64,000 bases of DNA from Herbaspirillum sp. DW155 (GTDB lineage: Bacteria; Pseudomonadota; Gammaproteobacteria; Burkholderiales; Burkholderiaceae_D), in assembly GCF_037076565.1 (NCBI RefSeq), contig NZ_AP029028.1, forward strand, positions 4,464,001 to 4,528,000, in the 5' to 3' direction. Both the position numbers and the translations under genes were made by a program. The notes under the pieces were generated by a model. It was given only the letters and a program-made list of their open reading frames with translations, made no database searches and was not told the origin of the DNA. Positions 24,297 through 31,709 of the stretch are shown one piece after another (within the stretch, counting starts at the first letter, position 1; each line of letters opens with the position of its first letter).

Positions 24297-24593
24297 TCAA
24301 TCGAAGTCGAAGATTTCGCCCAGAAAGCCTTTTTTCTTGCGTTTGTATTCATATCCATGCCCTCCATGCCCGAAGCGGGCATCGTAAGCCGGTGGCGGCG
24401 GCGTGTGCATGGCCGGCCGCGCTGCTGGCATGGGAACCGCTGCGTTGGACTGGCTGGCGGCGGAACGTTCGATCAGCTTGTCCAGCTCGCCGCGATCCAG
24501 CCACACGCCCCGGCACTGCGGGCAGTAATCGATCTCGATGCCCTGGCGTTCCGAGATCAGCAGGTTGTGAGATGTGCAGACGGGACATTTCAT
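24297..24593 (-). CDS. TFIIB-type zinc-ribbon protein
   Basis: A 98-residue protein with one zinc ribbon formed by C3-C6 (CPVC) and C24-C27 (CPQC), followed by the RGVWLDRGELDKL motif typical of the zf-TFIIB family. A Pro/Ala-rich linker and a basic tail (YKRKKKGFLGEIFDFD) complete it. The function of this small family is not established. It is the first gene before terC in the same direction, and divergent from the nhaR-type regulator. Confidence 0.85.
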   Translation of the reverse strand: MKCPVCTSHNLLISERQGIEIDYCPQCRGVWLDRGELDKLIERSAASQSNAAVPMPAARPAMHTPPPPAYDARFGHGGHGYEYKRKKKGFLGEIFDFD

Positions 24594-24720
24594 CAGGCTC
24601 TCCTCAAAGTCAGGTTTGGCAACGATGCCCGGCGCGTTGACAACTCAAGATCACTACCGGACAAGGCGTCACTTTAGGCCAAAGCCTGATGAATGAAAAT
24701 TCGAATATTTTGAGATAATC

Positions 24721-24737
24721 CTTCGGAAAAACCGAAG
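24721..24737. promoter_or_regulatory. Dyad CTTCGG-N5-CCGAAG upstream of the NhaR-type regulator
   Basis: A perfect 6-bp inverted repeat with a 5-base AAAAA centre, 22 bp before ATG 24760. The inner part TCGGAAAAACCGA (24723-24735) fits the LysR T-N11-A box rule with dyad symmetry. That suggests an autoregulatory site, although an RNA hairpin in the leader is also possible. Confidence 0.45.
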
Positions 24738-24759
24738 TATCGCATCAAGGATGATTGCC

Positions 24760-25710
24760 ATGGCCAGCCTCAACTACAAGCATCTTCACTATTTCTGGAC
24801 GGTCGCCAAGACCGGCGGCGTGGCGCGCGCCAGCGAGCGCCTGCACCTGACGGCGCAGACCATCAGCGGCCAGATCAGCCTGTTCGAGGAATCGCTGGGC
24901 TACAAGCTCTTCAAGCGCGTGGGACGGCGGCTGGAACTCAACGACGAAGGCCGCATGGTGTTCGATTACGCCGAACGCATCTTCAGCCTGGGAGAGGAAC
25001 TGGAAGAAGCGCTGCGCCTGCGCCCCGGTGGACGCACCCTGCAGCTGCGCGTGGGCGTGGCCGATGCCGTGCCCAAGGCGATTGCCTACCTGCTGCTGGA
25101 AAGCGCACTGGCCATGCAGGACCCGATCCGCATCATCTGCCGCGAAGGCAAGCTCGACGTGCTGCTGGCCGACCTGGCCATCCACAAGCTGGACATCATC
25201 ATCGCCGATAGCCCCATGCCGCCCAATGTGGACGTGCGCGGCTACCACCACCTGCTGGGCGAATGCGATACCAGCTTCTTCGCCACCCCCGAGCTGGCGC
25301 GGCGCTACCGCAAGGATTTTCCGCGCAGCCTGGACGGTGCTCCCTTCCTGATGCCGGGTGAAGATGCCGCCGTGCGTCCGCGCCTGTTGCGCTGGTTCGA
25401 GAAGCAGGGCATCCGCCCCCAGATCACCGGGGAATTCGATGATGGCGCCCTGCTGCTGGCCTTCGGCGACGCCGGCGCCGGCATCTTCGCGGCGCCCACC
25501 GCCATTGCCGCGCAGATCCGCAAGCAGTACGGGCTCGTGGAGATCGGCAAGACCGACGCCATCCGCGAGCAGTTCTATGCCATCTCGGTCGAGCGCCGGT
25601 TGAGCCATCCGGCCGTGCTGGCGATCCAGACGGCCGCGCGCGGCAACCTGATCGGTGGCAGTACGCCCTCCAGAGGAGGGGTCAGGCAAGCCGGCGCGGA
25701 AGAAAAATAG
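24760..25710 (+). CDS. nhaR: LysR-family transcriptional activator, NhaR type
   Basis: A 316-residue regulator. The N-terminal winged helix-turn-helix (3-62; NYKHLHYFWTVAKTGG and LHLTAQTISGQI) is typical of NhaR, the activator of the Na+/H+ antiporter gene nhaA and of stress genes in enterics. A LysR effector-binding domain (about 90-300) follows. ATG 24760 is preferred over ATG 24751 because AAGG at 24747-24750 is then 9 bp upstream. No antiporter gene is adjacent, so the target is unknown here. The C-terminus carries a short extra tail rich in Ser/Gly/Arg. Confidence 0.82.
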   Translation: MASLNYKHLHYFWTVAKTGGVARASERLHLTAQTISGQISLFEESLGYKLFKRVGRRLELNDEGRMVFDYAERIFSLGEELEEALRLRPGGRTLQLRVGVADAVPKAIAYLLLESALAMQDPIRIICREGKLDVLLADLAIHKLDIIIADSPMPPNVDVRGYHHLLGECDTSFFATPELARRYRKDFPRSLDGAPFLMPGEDAAVRPRLLRWFEKQGIRPQITGEFDDGALLLAFGDAGAGIFAAPTAIAAQIRKQYGLVEIGKTDAIREQFYAISVERRLSHPAVLAIQTAARGNLIGGSTPSRGGVRQAGAEEK

Positions 25711-25893
25711 ACTCGGATGGCCGTGCCGAAACATTTTCCGTTGACGTCCAAGGAAGAGCTGAAAAAGGCAACATATATGCAATATTAAACATATGAACTC
25801 ACCAATTCTCGTCGCTGTCAACTTCATGTCAGCTACGTCGTAAATGACGGGAAATGACACATCGGAAATGGGAAGAAAAGCGGCGGGACAAAA

Positions 25894-25960
25894 GAAAAAC
25901 CCCACGTCCCTTGCGAGCCGTGGGGTAAATCCCATTCTCGGGGGGGAGAATGGAGGGGGA
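25894..25960 (-). ncRNA. Candidate C-rich small RNA
   Basis: Predicted transcript of about 65 nt. A C-rich 5' end (CCCCCTCC) is followed by an 8-bp stem CCATTCTC/GAGAATGG with a loop of six Cs (25932-25953). It ends with a terminator hairpin CCCCACG/CGTGGGG and TTTTTC (25895-25925). It lies about 140 bases past the lysR stop and has a promoter of its own. C-rich loops and tails of this kind are used by several bacterial sRNA families to pair with Shine-Dalgarno sequences. The family was not recognised. It could instead be only the 3' UTR of the lysR gene. Confidence 0.45.
25895..25925 (-). terminator. Intrinsic terminator (small RNA / lysR 3' end)
   Basis: Minus strand: 7-bp stem CCCCACG/CGTGGGG with a 12-base loop, followed by TTTTTC. 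Confidence 0.7.
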
Positions 25961-25965
25961 CCTCC

Positions 25966-25994
25966 AATATAGGGAAAACAACTCCCCGTGACAG
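25966..25994 (-). promoter_or_regulatory. Promoter for the candidate small RNA
   Basis: Minus strand: -35 CTGTCA (25989-25994, 4 of 6), 17-bp spacer, -10 TATATT (25966-25971, 5 of 6). The predicted start is near 25959, immediately before the C-rich run. Confidence 0.5.
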
Positions 25995-26096
25995 CCGTTT
26001 TTACAAATGGTTACACCCTGCTCATATGCTGCACGGCAATACATATTTACTGGCACGTGCCTGCATACCCGATGGGGCCGATATGAATCCACTATA

Positions 26097-26960
26097 TCAA
26101 AGGCTTGCCGCAAGTAAAGAACGCAGTGCCAGCAAGGCGGCCGAAGTGCGTTCCCGCCGGCTGATAAGGTAGGTGGTGACCCGCCCGTCGCGGCCCAGCA
26201 AGTGCGTGGCAAAGCCATGCGGTGCCATCTGCATGGCGATCACCGAACGCGGCACCACCGCCACCCCGGCGCCCGCCGCCACGCAGGCCAGGATGGCGTG
26301 ATAGGAGGCCAGTTCCAGTATGCGCAGCGGCCCGCCGCCCTTGCCCTGGCGGGCGAACCAGTGTTCGGCATGGCGACGGTAGGCGCAGCCCTGTTCGAAG
26401 ACGATCAGGGTCTCCAGCCGCACATCGCCGGGCGAGCGCACGCGCGGATGATTGCACGGGGTCACCAGCAGCAGTTCTTCCTTGTACAGGGGCATGGCGG
26501 CCAAGGCCGGATCATCGATGGGCCCGGCCACGAGCGCGGCATCGAGCTTGCAGGCCCGTACGCCGGCGATGAGCACGTCGGTCGGCCCCGTCGACAATTC
26601 CAGCCGCACTTCCGGCCAGCGCTGGTGGAATTCGGCCAGCGGCGCCGGCAAGCGGCTGGCGGCGGTGCTTTCCATGGAGCCGATGCGCAGCCGCCCGCGC
26701 GGGCTTTGCGGCGCGACCACCTGGCGCGCCTCCTGCACCAGATCGAGGATACGTTCGGCGTAATCGAGCAGCGCCTCGCCTGCCGCCGTCAATACCAGCC
26801 GGCGCCGGTCGCGCACGAACAGCGGCACGCCGATCGATTCTTCCAGCTGCTTGATGCGCGTGGTGACATTGGACTGCACCCGGTTGAGCCGCTCAGCGGC
26901 GCGGGTCACGCCGCCTTCGGCGACGACGGTGCGGAAGATTTCCAGTTCGGCCAGTTCCAT
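26097..26960 (-). CDS. LysR-family transcriptional regulator
   Basis: A 287-residue regulator with an N-terminal winged helix-turn-helix (1-60; TRAAERLNRVQSNVTTRIKQLE) and a substrate-binding domain. The SNVTTRIKQLEE signature is typical of the CbbR/GltC-like subgroup often paired with YbfB-type transporters. ATG 26960 (MELAELEIF) is the family start; eight extra codons upstream are not used. It is divergent from the MFS gene across 116 bp that contain a T-N11-A dyad, so it most likely controls that transporter and itself. Confidence 0.88.
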   Translation of the reverse strand: MELAELEIFRTVVAEGGVTRAAERLNRVQSNVTTRIKQLEESIGVPLFVRDRRRLVLTAAGEALLDYAERILDLVQEARQVVAPQSPRGRLRIGSMESTAASRLPAPLAEFHQRWPEVRLELSTGPTDVLIAGVRACKLDAALVAGPIDDPALAAMPLYKEELLLVTPCNHPRVRSPGDVRLETLIVFEQGCAYRRHAEHWFARQGKGGGPLRILELASYHAILACVAAGAGVAVVPRSVIAMQMAPHGFATHLLGRDGRVTTYLISRRERTSAALLALRSLLAASL

Positions 26961-27007
26961 GAAGCGCTCCGGGGATGTTCTCAAATCCAGATGAAGTCAT
27001 CCCGATT

Positions 27008-27023
27008 ATTCATTTTTTGGAAT
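27008..27023. promoter_or_regulatory. Candidate LysR operator between lysR and the MFS gene
   Basis: The dyad ATTC-N8-GAAT with an inner T-N11-A box (T27010 to A27022) lies in an AT-rich part of the 116-bp divergent spacer. This is the layout expected for a LysR regulator and its target. Confidence 0.45.
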
Positions 27024-27076
27024 GACCGAAAGACGATAGCATAGACACCCGTTCCCCTCACGCCTCTGTGAAGTCC

Positions 27077-28300
27077 ATGACCCAGCCCGCCTCATCCATG
27101 CCCGCCGCCCCGATCCACGCACTGGCCTGGAAAGTCTGCCTGTCCGGCATGGTGGCCCTGTCAGTGGCGATGGGCATCGGCCGCTTCGCCTTCACGCCGC
27201 TGCTGCCGATGATGCTGCATGAGGGCAGCCTGTCGCTGCAGATGGGGGGCTGGCTGGCCACGGCCAATTATCTGGGCTACTTCGCCGGCGCCATGCTGTG
27301 CGCCTTTCATCGCAGCAAGCGCGGCGTGGCCATGCTGCGCGCAGGACTGGTGGTGACCATCCTGCTCACGCTGGGCATGGGGGTGCTGCATCATGACGTG
27401 GCCTGGCTGTGGATGCGTTTCTTGTCGGGCGTGGCCAGCGCCTATGTATTCGTCTACACGGCCGGCTGGTGCCTGCAACAACTGACGCAACTCGGCCGTC
27501 CGGAACTGGGCGGGGTGATCTTCTGCGGCCCCGGACTGGGCATTGCCCTGACCGGCCTGCTCTCGGGCCCGATGATCGCGGCGGGCTGGCTGGCGGCCGG
27601 TGGCTGGATTGCCTTCGGCGTGATTGCGCTGGGGCTCACTGCATTGGTGTGGAAGTCGTTCAGCTTCGATGCCGGGCGCGGCCTTAATGTACATCCGCAT
27701 GACAGCAATGCAGCACAGGCCCCCGTACCGGAATCGGCCAGCCAGAAGAGTGAAGTGCTGATCCAGGTCTTCGCCTATGGCATCGCCGGCTTCGGCTACA
27801 TCATCACCGCTACCTTCCTACCGGTGATCGCGCGCCAAGCGCTACCGGGCTCGGTCTGGCCGGATTACTTCTGGCCGATCTTCGGCCTGTCGGTCGCGCT
27901 GGGCGCCTTCAGCGCGACACGGCTCTCAGTGCAGGCCGACCAGCGCCTGCTGCTGACTGCCGCCTACCTGATGCAGGCGGCGGGTGTGCTGGTATCCATC
28001 CTCTTGCCCAGCGCCCCCGGATTCGCGCTGAGCTGCCTGCTGCTGGGCCTGCCCTTCACGGCCATCACCTTGTTCGGCATGCGCGAGGCGCGCCGCCTGC
28101 GCCGCGAACACGCCAGCAGCCTCATGGCCCTGATGACGGCCGCCTATGGCATCGGCCAGATCGCCGGCCCGCCGCTGGCCACCGCACTGGTCCACGGCAG
28201 CGGTTCCTTCACGCCGTCGCTGTGCGTGGCGGCCGTGGCCCTCTTGATCGGTGCCGGGCTCTACTATCGCTTGACCATGACGCATCGCTTGCCGCGCTGA
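27077..28300 (+). CDS. YbfB/YjiJ family MFS transporter
   Basis: A 407-residue membrane transporter with twelve predicted spans. The first span carries the family hallmark MGIGRFAFTPLLPMM, and a large polar loop (about 205-235) separates the two halves. Substrates of this family are not settled. ATG 27077 is chosen over GTG 27068, three codons upstream. It is divergent from a LysR regulator that probably controls it, and convergent with amn, whose terminator lies in the short gap. Confidence 0.85.
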   Translation: MTQPASSMPAAPIHALAWKVCLSGMVALSVAMGIGRFAFTPLLPMMLHEGSLSLQMGGWLATANYLGYFAGAMLCAFHRSKRGVAMLRAGLVVTILLTLGMGVLHHDVAWLWMRFLSGVASAYVFVYTAGWCLQQLTQLGRPELGGVIFCGPGLGIALTGLLSGPMIAAGWLAAGGWIAFGVIALGLTALVWKSFSFDAGRGLNVHPHDSNAAQAPVPESASQKSEVLIQVFAYGIAGFGYIITATFLPVIARQALPGSVWPDYFWPIFGLSVALGAFSATRLSVQADQRLLLTAAYLMQAAGVLVSILLPSAPGFALSCLLLGLPFTAITLFGMREARRLRREHASSLMALMTAAYGIGQIAGPPLATALVHGSGSFTPSLCVAAVALLIGAGLYYRLTMTHRLPR

Positions 28301-28312
28301 TGCGCATCACAT

Positions 28313-28350
28313 AAACAAAAACGCCCGCGACATCTTCTGTCGCGGGCGTT
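28313..28350 (-). terminator. Intrinsic terminator of amn
   Basis: A 13-bp perfect stem AACGCCCGCGACA/TGTCGCGGGCGTT with a 5-base loop. The T-rich side (TTTTTGTTT) is on the minus strand. The plus-strand MFS transcript would meet the same stem without a T-tract. Confidence 0.8.
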
Positions 28351-28378
28351 CCCGTTTGCAGCAATGACGGCGAGACGT

Positions 28379-29881
28379 TCAGCGGAACGCCGGCTCCGCA
28401 AAGCTGCGCAGCTTGCGGCTGTGCACCTGCTCGATGCCATTGTTGCGCAACAACTCCAGCGCGCGGATACCGATCTGCAAGTGCTGCGCCACGCGCTGCT
28501 CGTAGAAGGTATTGGCCATGCCGGGCAGCTTGATTTCACCGTGCAGCGGTTTGTCCGACACGCACAGCAGCGTGCCGTAAGGCACCCGGAAGCGGAAGCC
28601 GTTGGCGGCCACCGTGGCGCTTTCCATATCCAGTGCGATGGCGCGGCTCTGGGAGAAACGCAGCAATGGCATGCGATGGTCGCGCAGCTCCCAGTTGCGG
28701 TCATCGACCGAGGCAACTGTACCGGTACGCATGATGCGCTTCAATTCGTAGCCTTCCAGCTGGGTGATGCTGGCCACCGCATCCTGCAAGGCCAGTTGCA
28801 CTTCAGCCAGGGCCGGGATCGGCACCCACAACGGCAGGTCGTCATCGAGCACGTGATCGTCACGCACGTAGGCATGTGCCAGCACGTAGTCGCCCATGCG
28901 CTGCGAGGCCGACAGGCCGGCGCAGTGGCCCAGCATCAGCCAGCCGTGCGGACGCAACACCGCCACGTGGTCAGTCACCGTCTTGGCATTGGACGGACCC
29001 ACACCGATGTTGACCAGCGTGATGCCGCTGCCATCGGCGCGCTGCAGGTGATAGGCCGGCATCTGCGGCTGCCGTGCCGGTGCCACACCGGAAACTGGCC
29101 TGGTCTGTGTACCGGTCTGGTTGGCACTCCAGGTGGTGACATTACCGGGCTCGACGAAGGCAGTGTACTGGCGACGATAGGCCAGCTCATCCGGATCATC
29201 GGTCGGCTCCATCAGGCGCCGGCCCAGGCGCACGAATTCATCGACGTAGAAAGCATAGTTGGTGAAGAGCACATAGCGCTGGAACTGGTCCGGCGAGGTC
29301 GCCGTGTAATGACGCAGGCGATGCAGCGAATAATCGATGCGCGGACCGGTGAACAGCGCCAGCGGATGCGGCCCTTCGCGCCAGGCACCGTTGTCCACTT
29401 CATAGGTGCCGTTGGCGATGCGGTCATCCATGGCTGCCAGGTCGGGCAGGTCGAAGTAATCGGGCAGCGTGCGCAGGTGTTCCGGATCCAGGCTGCCTTC
29501 GACGTGGATGCCCTCGGGGAAGGCGAAGTGGACCGGGATGGGCATGTCGCTCACGCCCACTTCCAGCGGCACCTCATGGTTCTGCAGCACCAGCTTGAAT
29601 TGCGCCAGCAGGTATTGATGGAACAGCGCGGGACGCGTGAGCGTGGTCTCGTAGCAGCCGGGACCGGCGACGAAGCCGAAGGACTGGCGGGTATCGGTGT
29701 GGGTGGATTTTTCCGTGGTGATGCGCACGAAGGGATAGCAGGCACGCACCCGCTGCTGCATGCCCGCATCGCTGGCGAACTGACGGAAGGCATCGCGCAG
29801 GATGGCGGTGTTGTGCTCGTAGATTTCCAGCACGCGCGCATAGGCGGCTTCGGGGTTGGTGAATTTTTCTGTGGCAAACAT
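28379..29881 (-). CDS. amn: AMP nucleosidase
   Basis: Hydrolyses AMP to adenine and ribose-5-phosphate, balancing adenylate pools and purine salvage. The 500-residue protein is close to the E. coli enzyme (484). It has a family-specific N-terminal domain (to about 180) and a C-terminal nucleoside-phosphorylase fold with GVGPSNAKT, GHCAGLS and the substrate-binding ALDMESATVAANG segment. GGAGAA before ATG 29881 is a good ribosome site. It stands alone; its 5' region faces a 600-bp spacer shared with the asparaginase gene. Confidence 0.94.
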   Translation of the reverse strand: MFATEKFTNPEAAYARVLEIYEHNTAILRDAFRQFASDAGMQQRVRACYPFVRITTEKSTHTDTRQSFGFVAGPGCYETTLTRPALFHQYLLAQFKLVLQNHEVPLEVGVSDMPIPVHFAFPEGIHVEGSLDPEHLRTLPDYFDLPDLAAMDDRIANGTYEVDNGAWREGPHPLALFTGPRIDYSLHRLRHYTATSPDQFQRYVLFTNYAFYVDEFVRLGRRLMEPTDDPDELAYRRQYTAFVEPGNVTTWSANQTGTQTRPVSGVAPARQPQMPAYHLQRADGSGITLVNIGVGPSNAKTVTDHVAVLRPHGWLMLGHCAGLSASQRMGDYVLAHAYVRDDHVLDDDLPLWVPIPALAEVQLALQDAVASITQLEGYELKRIMRTGTVASVDDRNWELRDHRMPLLRFSQSRAIALDMESATVAANGFRFRVPYGTLLCVSDKPLHGEIKLPGMANTFYEQRVAQHLQIGIRALELLRNNGIEQVHSRKLRSFAEPAFR

Positions 29882-30480
29882 CGTGGTTCTCCATCATTGC
29901 CGCGCGCCACACCGGGGGTCAGTCCAATGCGCTGGAGCGGCGCGGCCGGTTGGACCGGTCATTCATCGAAACGAGAACCCACGCCTTTTGATGAAATGGG
30001 TTCCACTTGTGCGCAGCACCATCTTACCTGAGAGCGGGCCATTCCATGCAGCCGCAGCATACGCGGATCAGTCAGGACAATGACGCGCTTGTCCGGCTTT
30101 GCGGTGCTCCTGTTCGGTGGTATCTTCCGAGTCCTACGGCCGCGTTTACTTATTTTTTCTCCACGCAAAGAAGCGACCGCCTACCGCGCGCCAGAAGCCG
30201 GCGAGAGCCGCGTCAGCGCTCCGTCAGAGGTGCAACATTCTGTCCTTTCCGTTCACTCACCCTCCTTCAAAACGCACGAAACGTGCATGCCACCCCGCCG
30301 CAAAGCGCTCTGCCATGCGGCTTTCTCATCGGATAAAAAAAGCTTTGATTGCGGCGCGCACCGGTGCTATCGTGTCGGCGCTTTGGCCGGGAGGCATCAC
30401 GCAGCAAGACGTCGAGCATCCGTGCCGGGCTACCAATAAAAACTAAGAAAATTCATTCAATCATTCGTTCAGAGGCACAC
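29882..30480. other. Divergent spacer between amn and the asparaginase gene
   Basis: No convincing gene is seen in 599 bases; short open frames here lack homology-like features and good ribosome sites. An inverted repeat GAACCCA-N15-TGGGTTC lies at 29975-30003, about 95-120 bp upstream of amn. The asparaginase promoter candidate lies at 30345-30373. The last 60 bases are AT-rich. Confidence 0.5.
30345..30373 (+). promoter_or_regulatory. Candidate promoter of the asparaginase gene
   Basis: TTGATT (30345-30350), 17-bp spacer, TATCGT (30368-30373). The leader would be about 100 nt long. A match by consensus only. Confidence 0.35.
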
Positions 30481-31548
30481 ATGATTATCAGAAAAATCTT
30501 CCAGCAAATGCTGGTCCTGCTCTGCCTGGCTGCGGCCGCTGCAGCTCACGCACAGAACCTGCCCAACGTGGTCATCCTGGCCACCGGCGGCACCATCGCC
30601 GGCACCGGCGCCACCAGCACAACCACCGTCGGCTACACCGCTGCCAAGGTCGGCGTGGACGCCTTGATCGCAGCCGTTCCCGAACTGAAGAAGGTCGCCA
30701 ACGTGCGTGGCGAGCAGGTCATGCAGATCGCCAGCGAGAACATGAACAACGACGCCTGGCTGAAGCTGGCCAAGCGCGTCAACACCCTGCTGGCGCAGAG
30801 CGATGTGGATGGCATCGTCATCACCCACGGTACCGACACCATCGAAGAAACCGCCTACTTCCTGGACCTGGTGGTCAAGAGCAGGAAGCCGGTGGTGATC
30901 GTGGGCGCGATGCGTCCGTCCACCGCCATCAGTGCGGATGGTCCGATCAACCTGTACAACGCCGTGCTGCTGGCCGGCTCCAAGGAAGCCGTCGGCAAGG
31001 GCGTGCTGGTGACCCTGAACGACCAGATCAATGCTGGCCGTGAAGTGACCAAGACCAACACCTCCACCATGGACACCTTCAAGACGCCGGAACTGGGCTT
31101 CCTGGGCTACATCCAGGGCAGCAAGCCTTACTTCTATCGCCAGTCGACCCGCAAGAACACGGTCGACACGCCCTTCGACATCATGAACCTGGACAAGCTG
31201 CCGCAAGTCGATATCGTCTACGGCTACGCCAACATGAACCCGGTTGCGCTGAACGCCTTCGTGGCCGCTGGCGCGCAAGGCATCATCCACGCCGGCGTGG
31301 GTGACGGCAGCCTGAACAACACCGTGGTGCCGGCACTGACCGAAGCGCGCAAGAAGGGTGTCGTGATCGTGCGCTCCAGCCGTGTCGGCCAGGGCATCGT
31401 GGCACGCAACGGTGAAGCCGATGACGACAAGCTGGACTTCGTGGTCTCCGATACGCTGAATCCTCAGAAGGCACGCATCCTGCTGATGCTGGCGCTGACC
31501 AAGACCACCGATACCAAGGAAATCCAGAAGATGTTCTGGGAATACTGA
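30481..31548 (+). CDS. ansB: Type II (periplasmic) L-asparaginase / glutaminase-asparaginase
   Basis: Hydrolyses L-asparagine (often also glutamine) to the acid and ammonia in the periplasm. The 355-residue precursor has a signal peptide likely cut after AHA (residue 24). The mature enzyme has both active-site threonine motifs: ATGGTIAG (T35) and HGTDTIEET (about 118-126). The longer upstream frame is not used, because ATG 30481 begins the signal peptide. The gene is monocistronic with a strong terminator, and lies beside the purine-recycling gene amn. The choice between asparaginase and glutaminase-asparaginase cannot be made from sequence by eye. Confidence 0.92.
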   Translation: MIIRKIFQQMLVLLCLAAAAAAHAQNLPNVVILATGGTIAGTGATSTTTVGYTAAKVGVDALIAAVPELKKVANVRGEQVMQIASENMNNDAWLKLAKRVNTLLAQSDVDGIVITHGTDTIEETAYFLDLVVKSRKPVVIVGAMRPSTAISADGPINLYNAVLLAGSKEAVGKGVLVTLNDQINAGREVTKTNTSTMDTFKTPELGFLGYIQGSKPYFYRQSTRKNTVDTPFDIMNLDKLPQVDIVYGYANMNPVALNAFVAAGAQGIIHAGVGDGSLNNTVVPALTEARKKGVVIVRSSRVGQGIVARNGEADDDKLDFVVSDTLNPQKARILLMLALTKTTDTKEIQKMFWEY

Positions 31549-31586
31549 TCCTGCCGCTCCGGTCATCCGGAACCCGCATCAGTCTG

Positions 31587-31617
31587 AAAGCCCGCTGCCT
31601 GCGCAGCGGGCTTTTTT
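31587..31617 (+). terminator. Intrinsic terminator of the asparaginase gene
   Basis: An 8-bp stem GCCCGCTG/CAGCGGGC, extended by A-T pairs, with a six-base loop and then six Ts. Confidence 0.85.
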
Positions 31618-31709
31618 GTGGGCGGAACCAAGCGCAGCCGCACTGACTCTGTAGAGTTCGCATCGCCCCGCCACCGCCGCCATGAGGCCGCCTCACAGGA
31701 GAACCACCC

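Larger units (their letters stand above)
25711..26096. other. Intergenic region between convergent regulator genes
   Basis: No protein gene is seen. The left 180 bases are unremarkable apart from an AT-rich stretch at 25770-25795. The centre holds a minus-strand promoter, three stem-loops and an intrinsic terminator, annotated separately as a candidate small RNA. Confidence 0.5.

Noticed and set aside
30007..30439. Short plus-strand open frames in the amn-asparaginase spacer
   Set aside because: Three overlapping frames of similar length in different phases, none with a ribosome site or recognisable composition.
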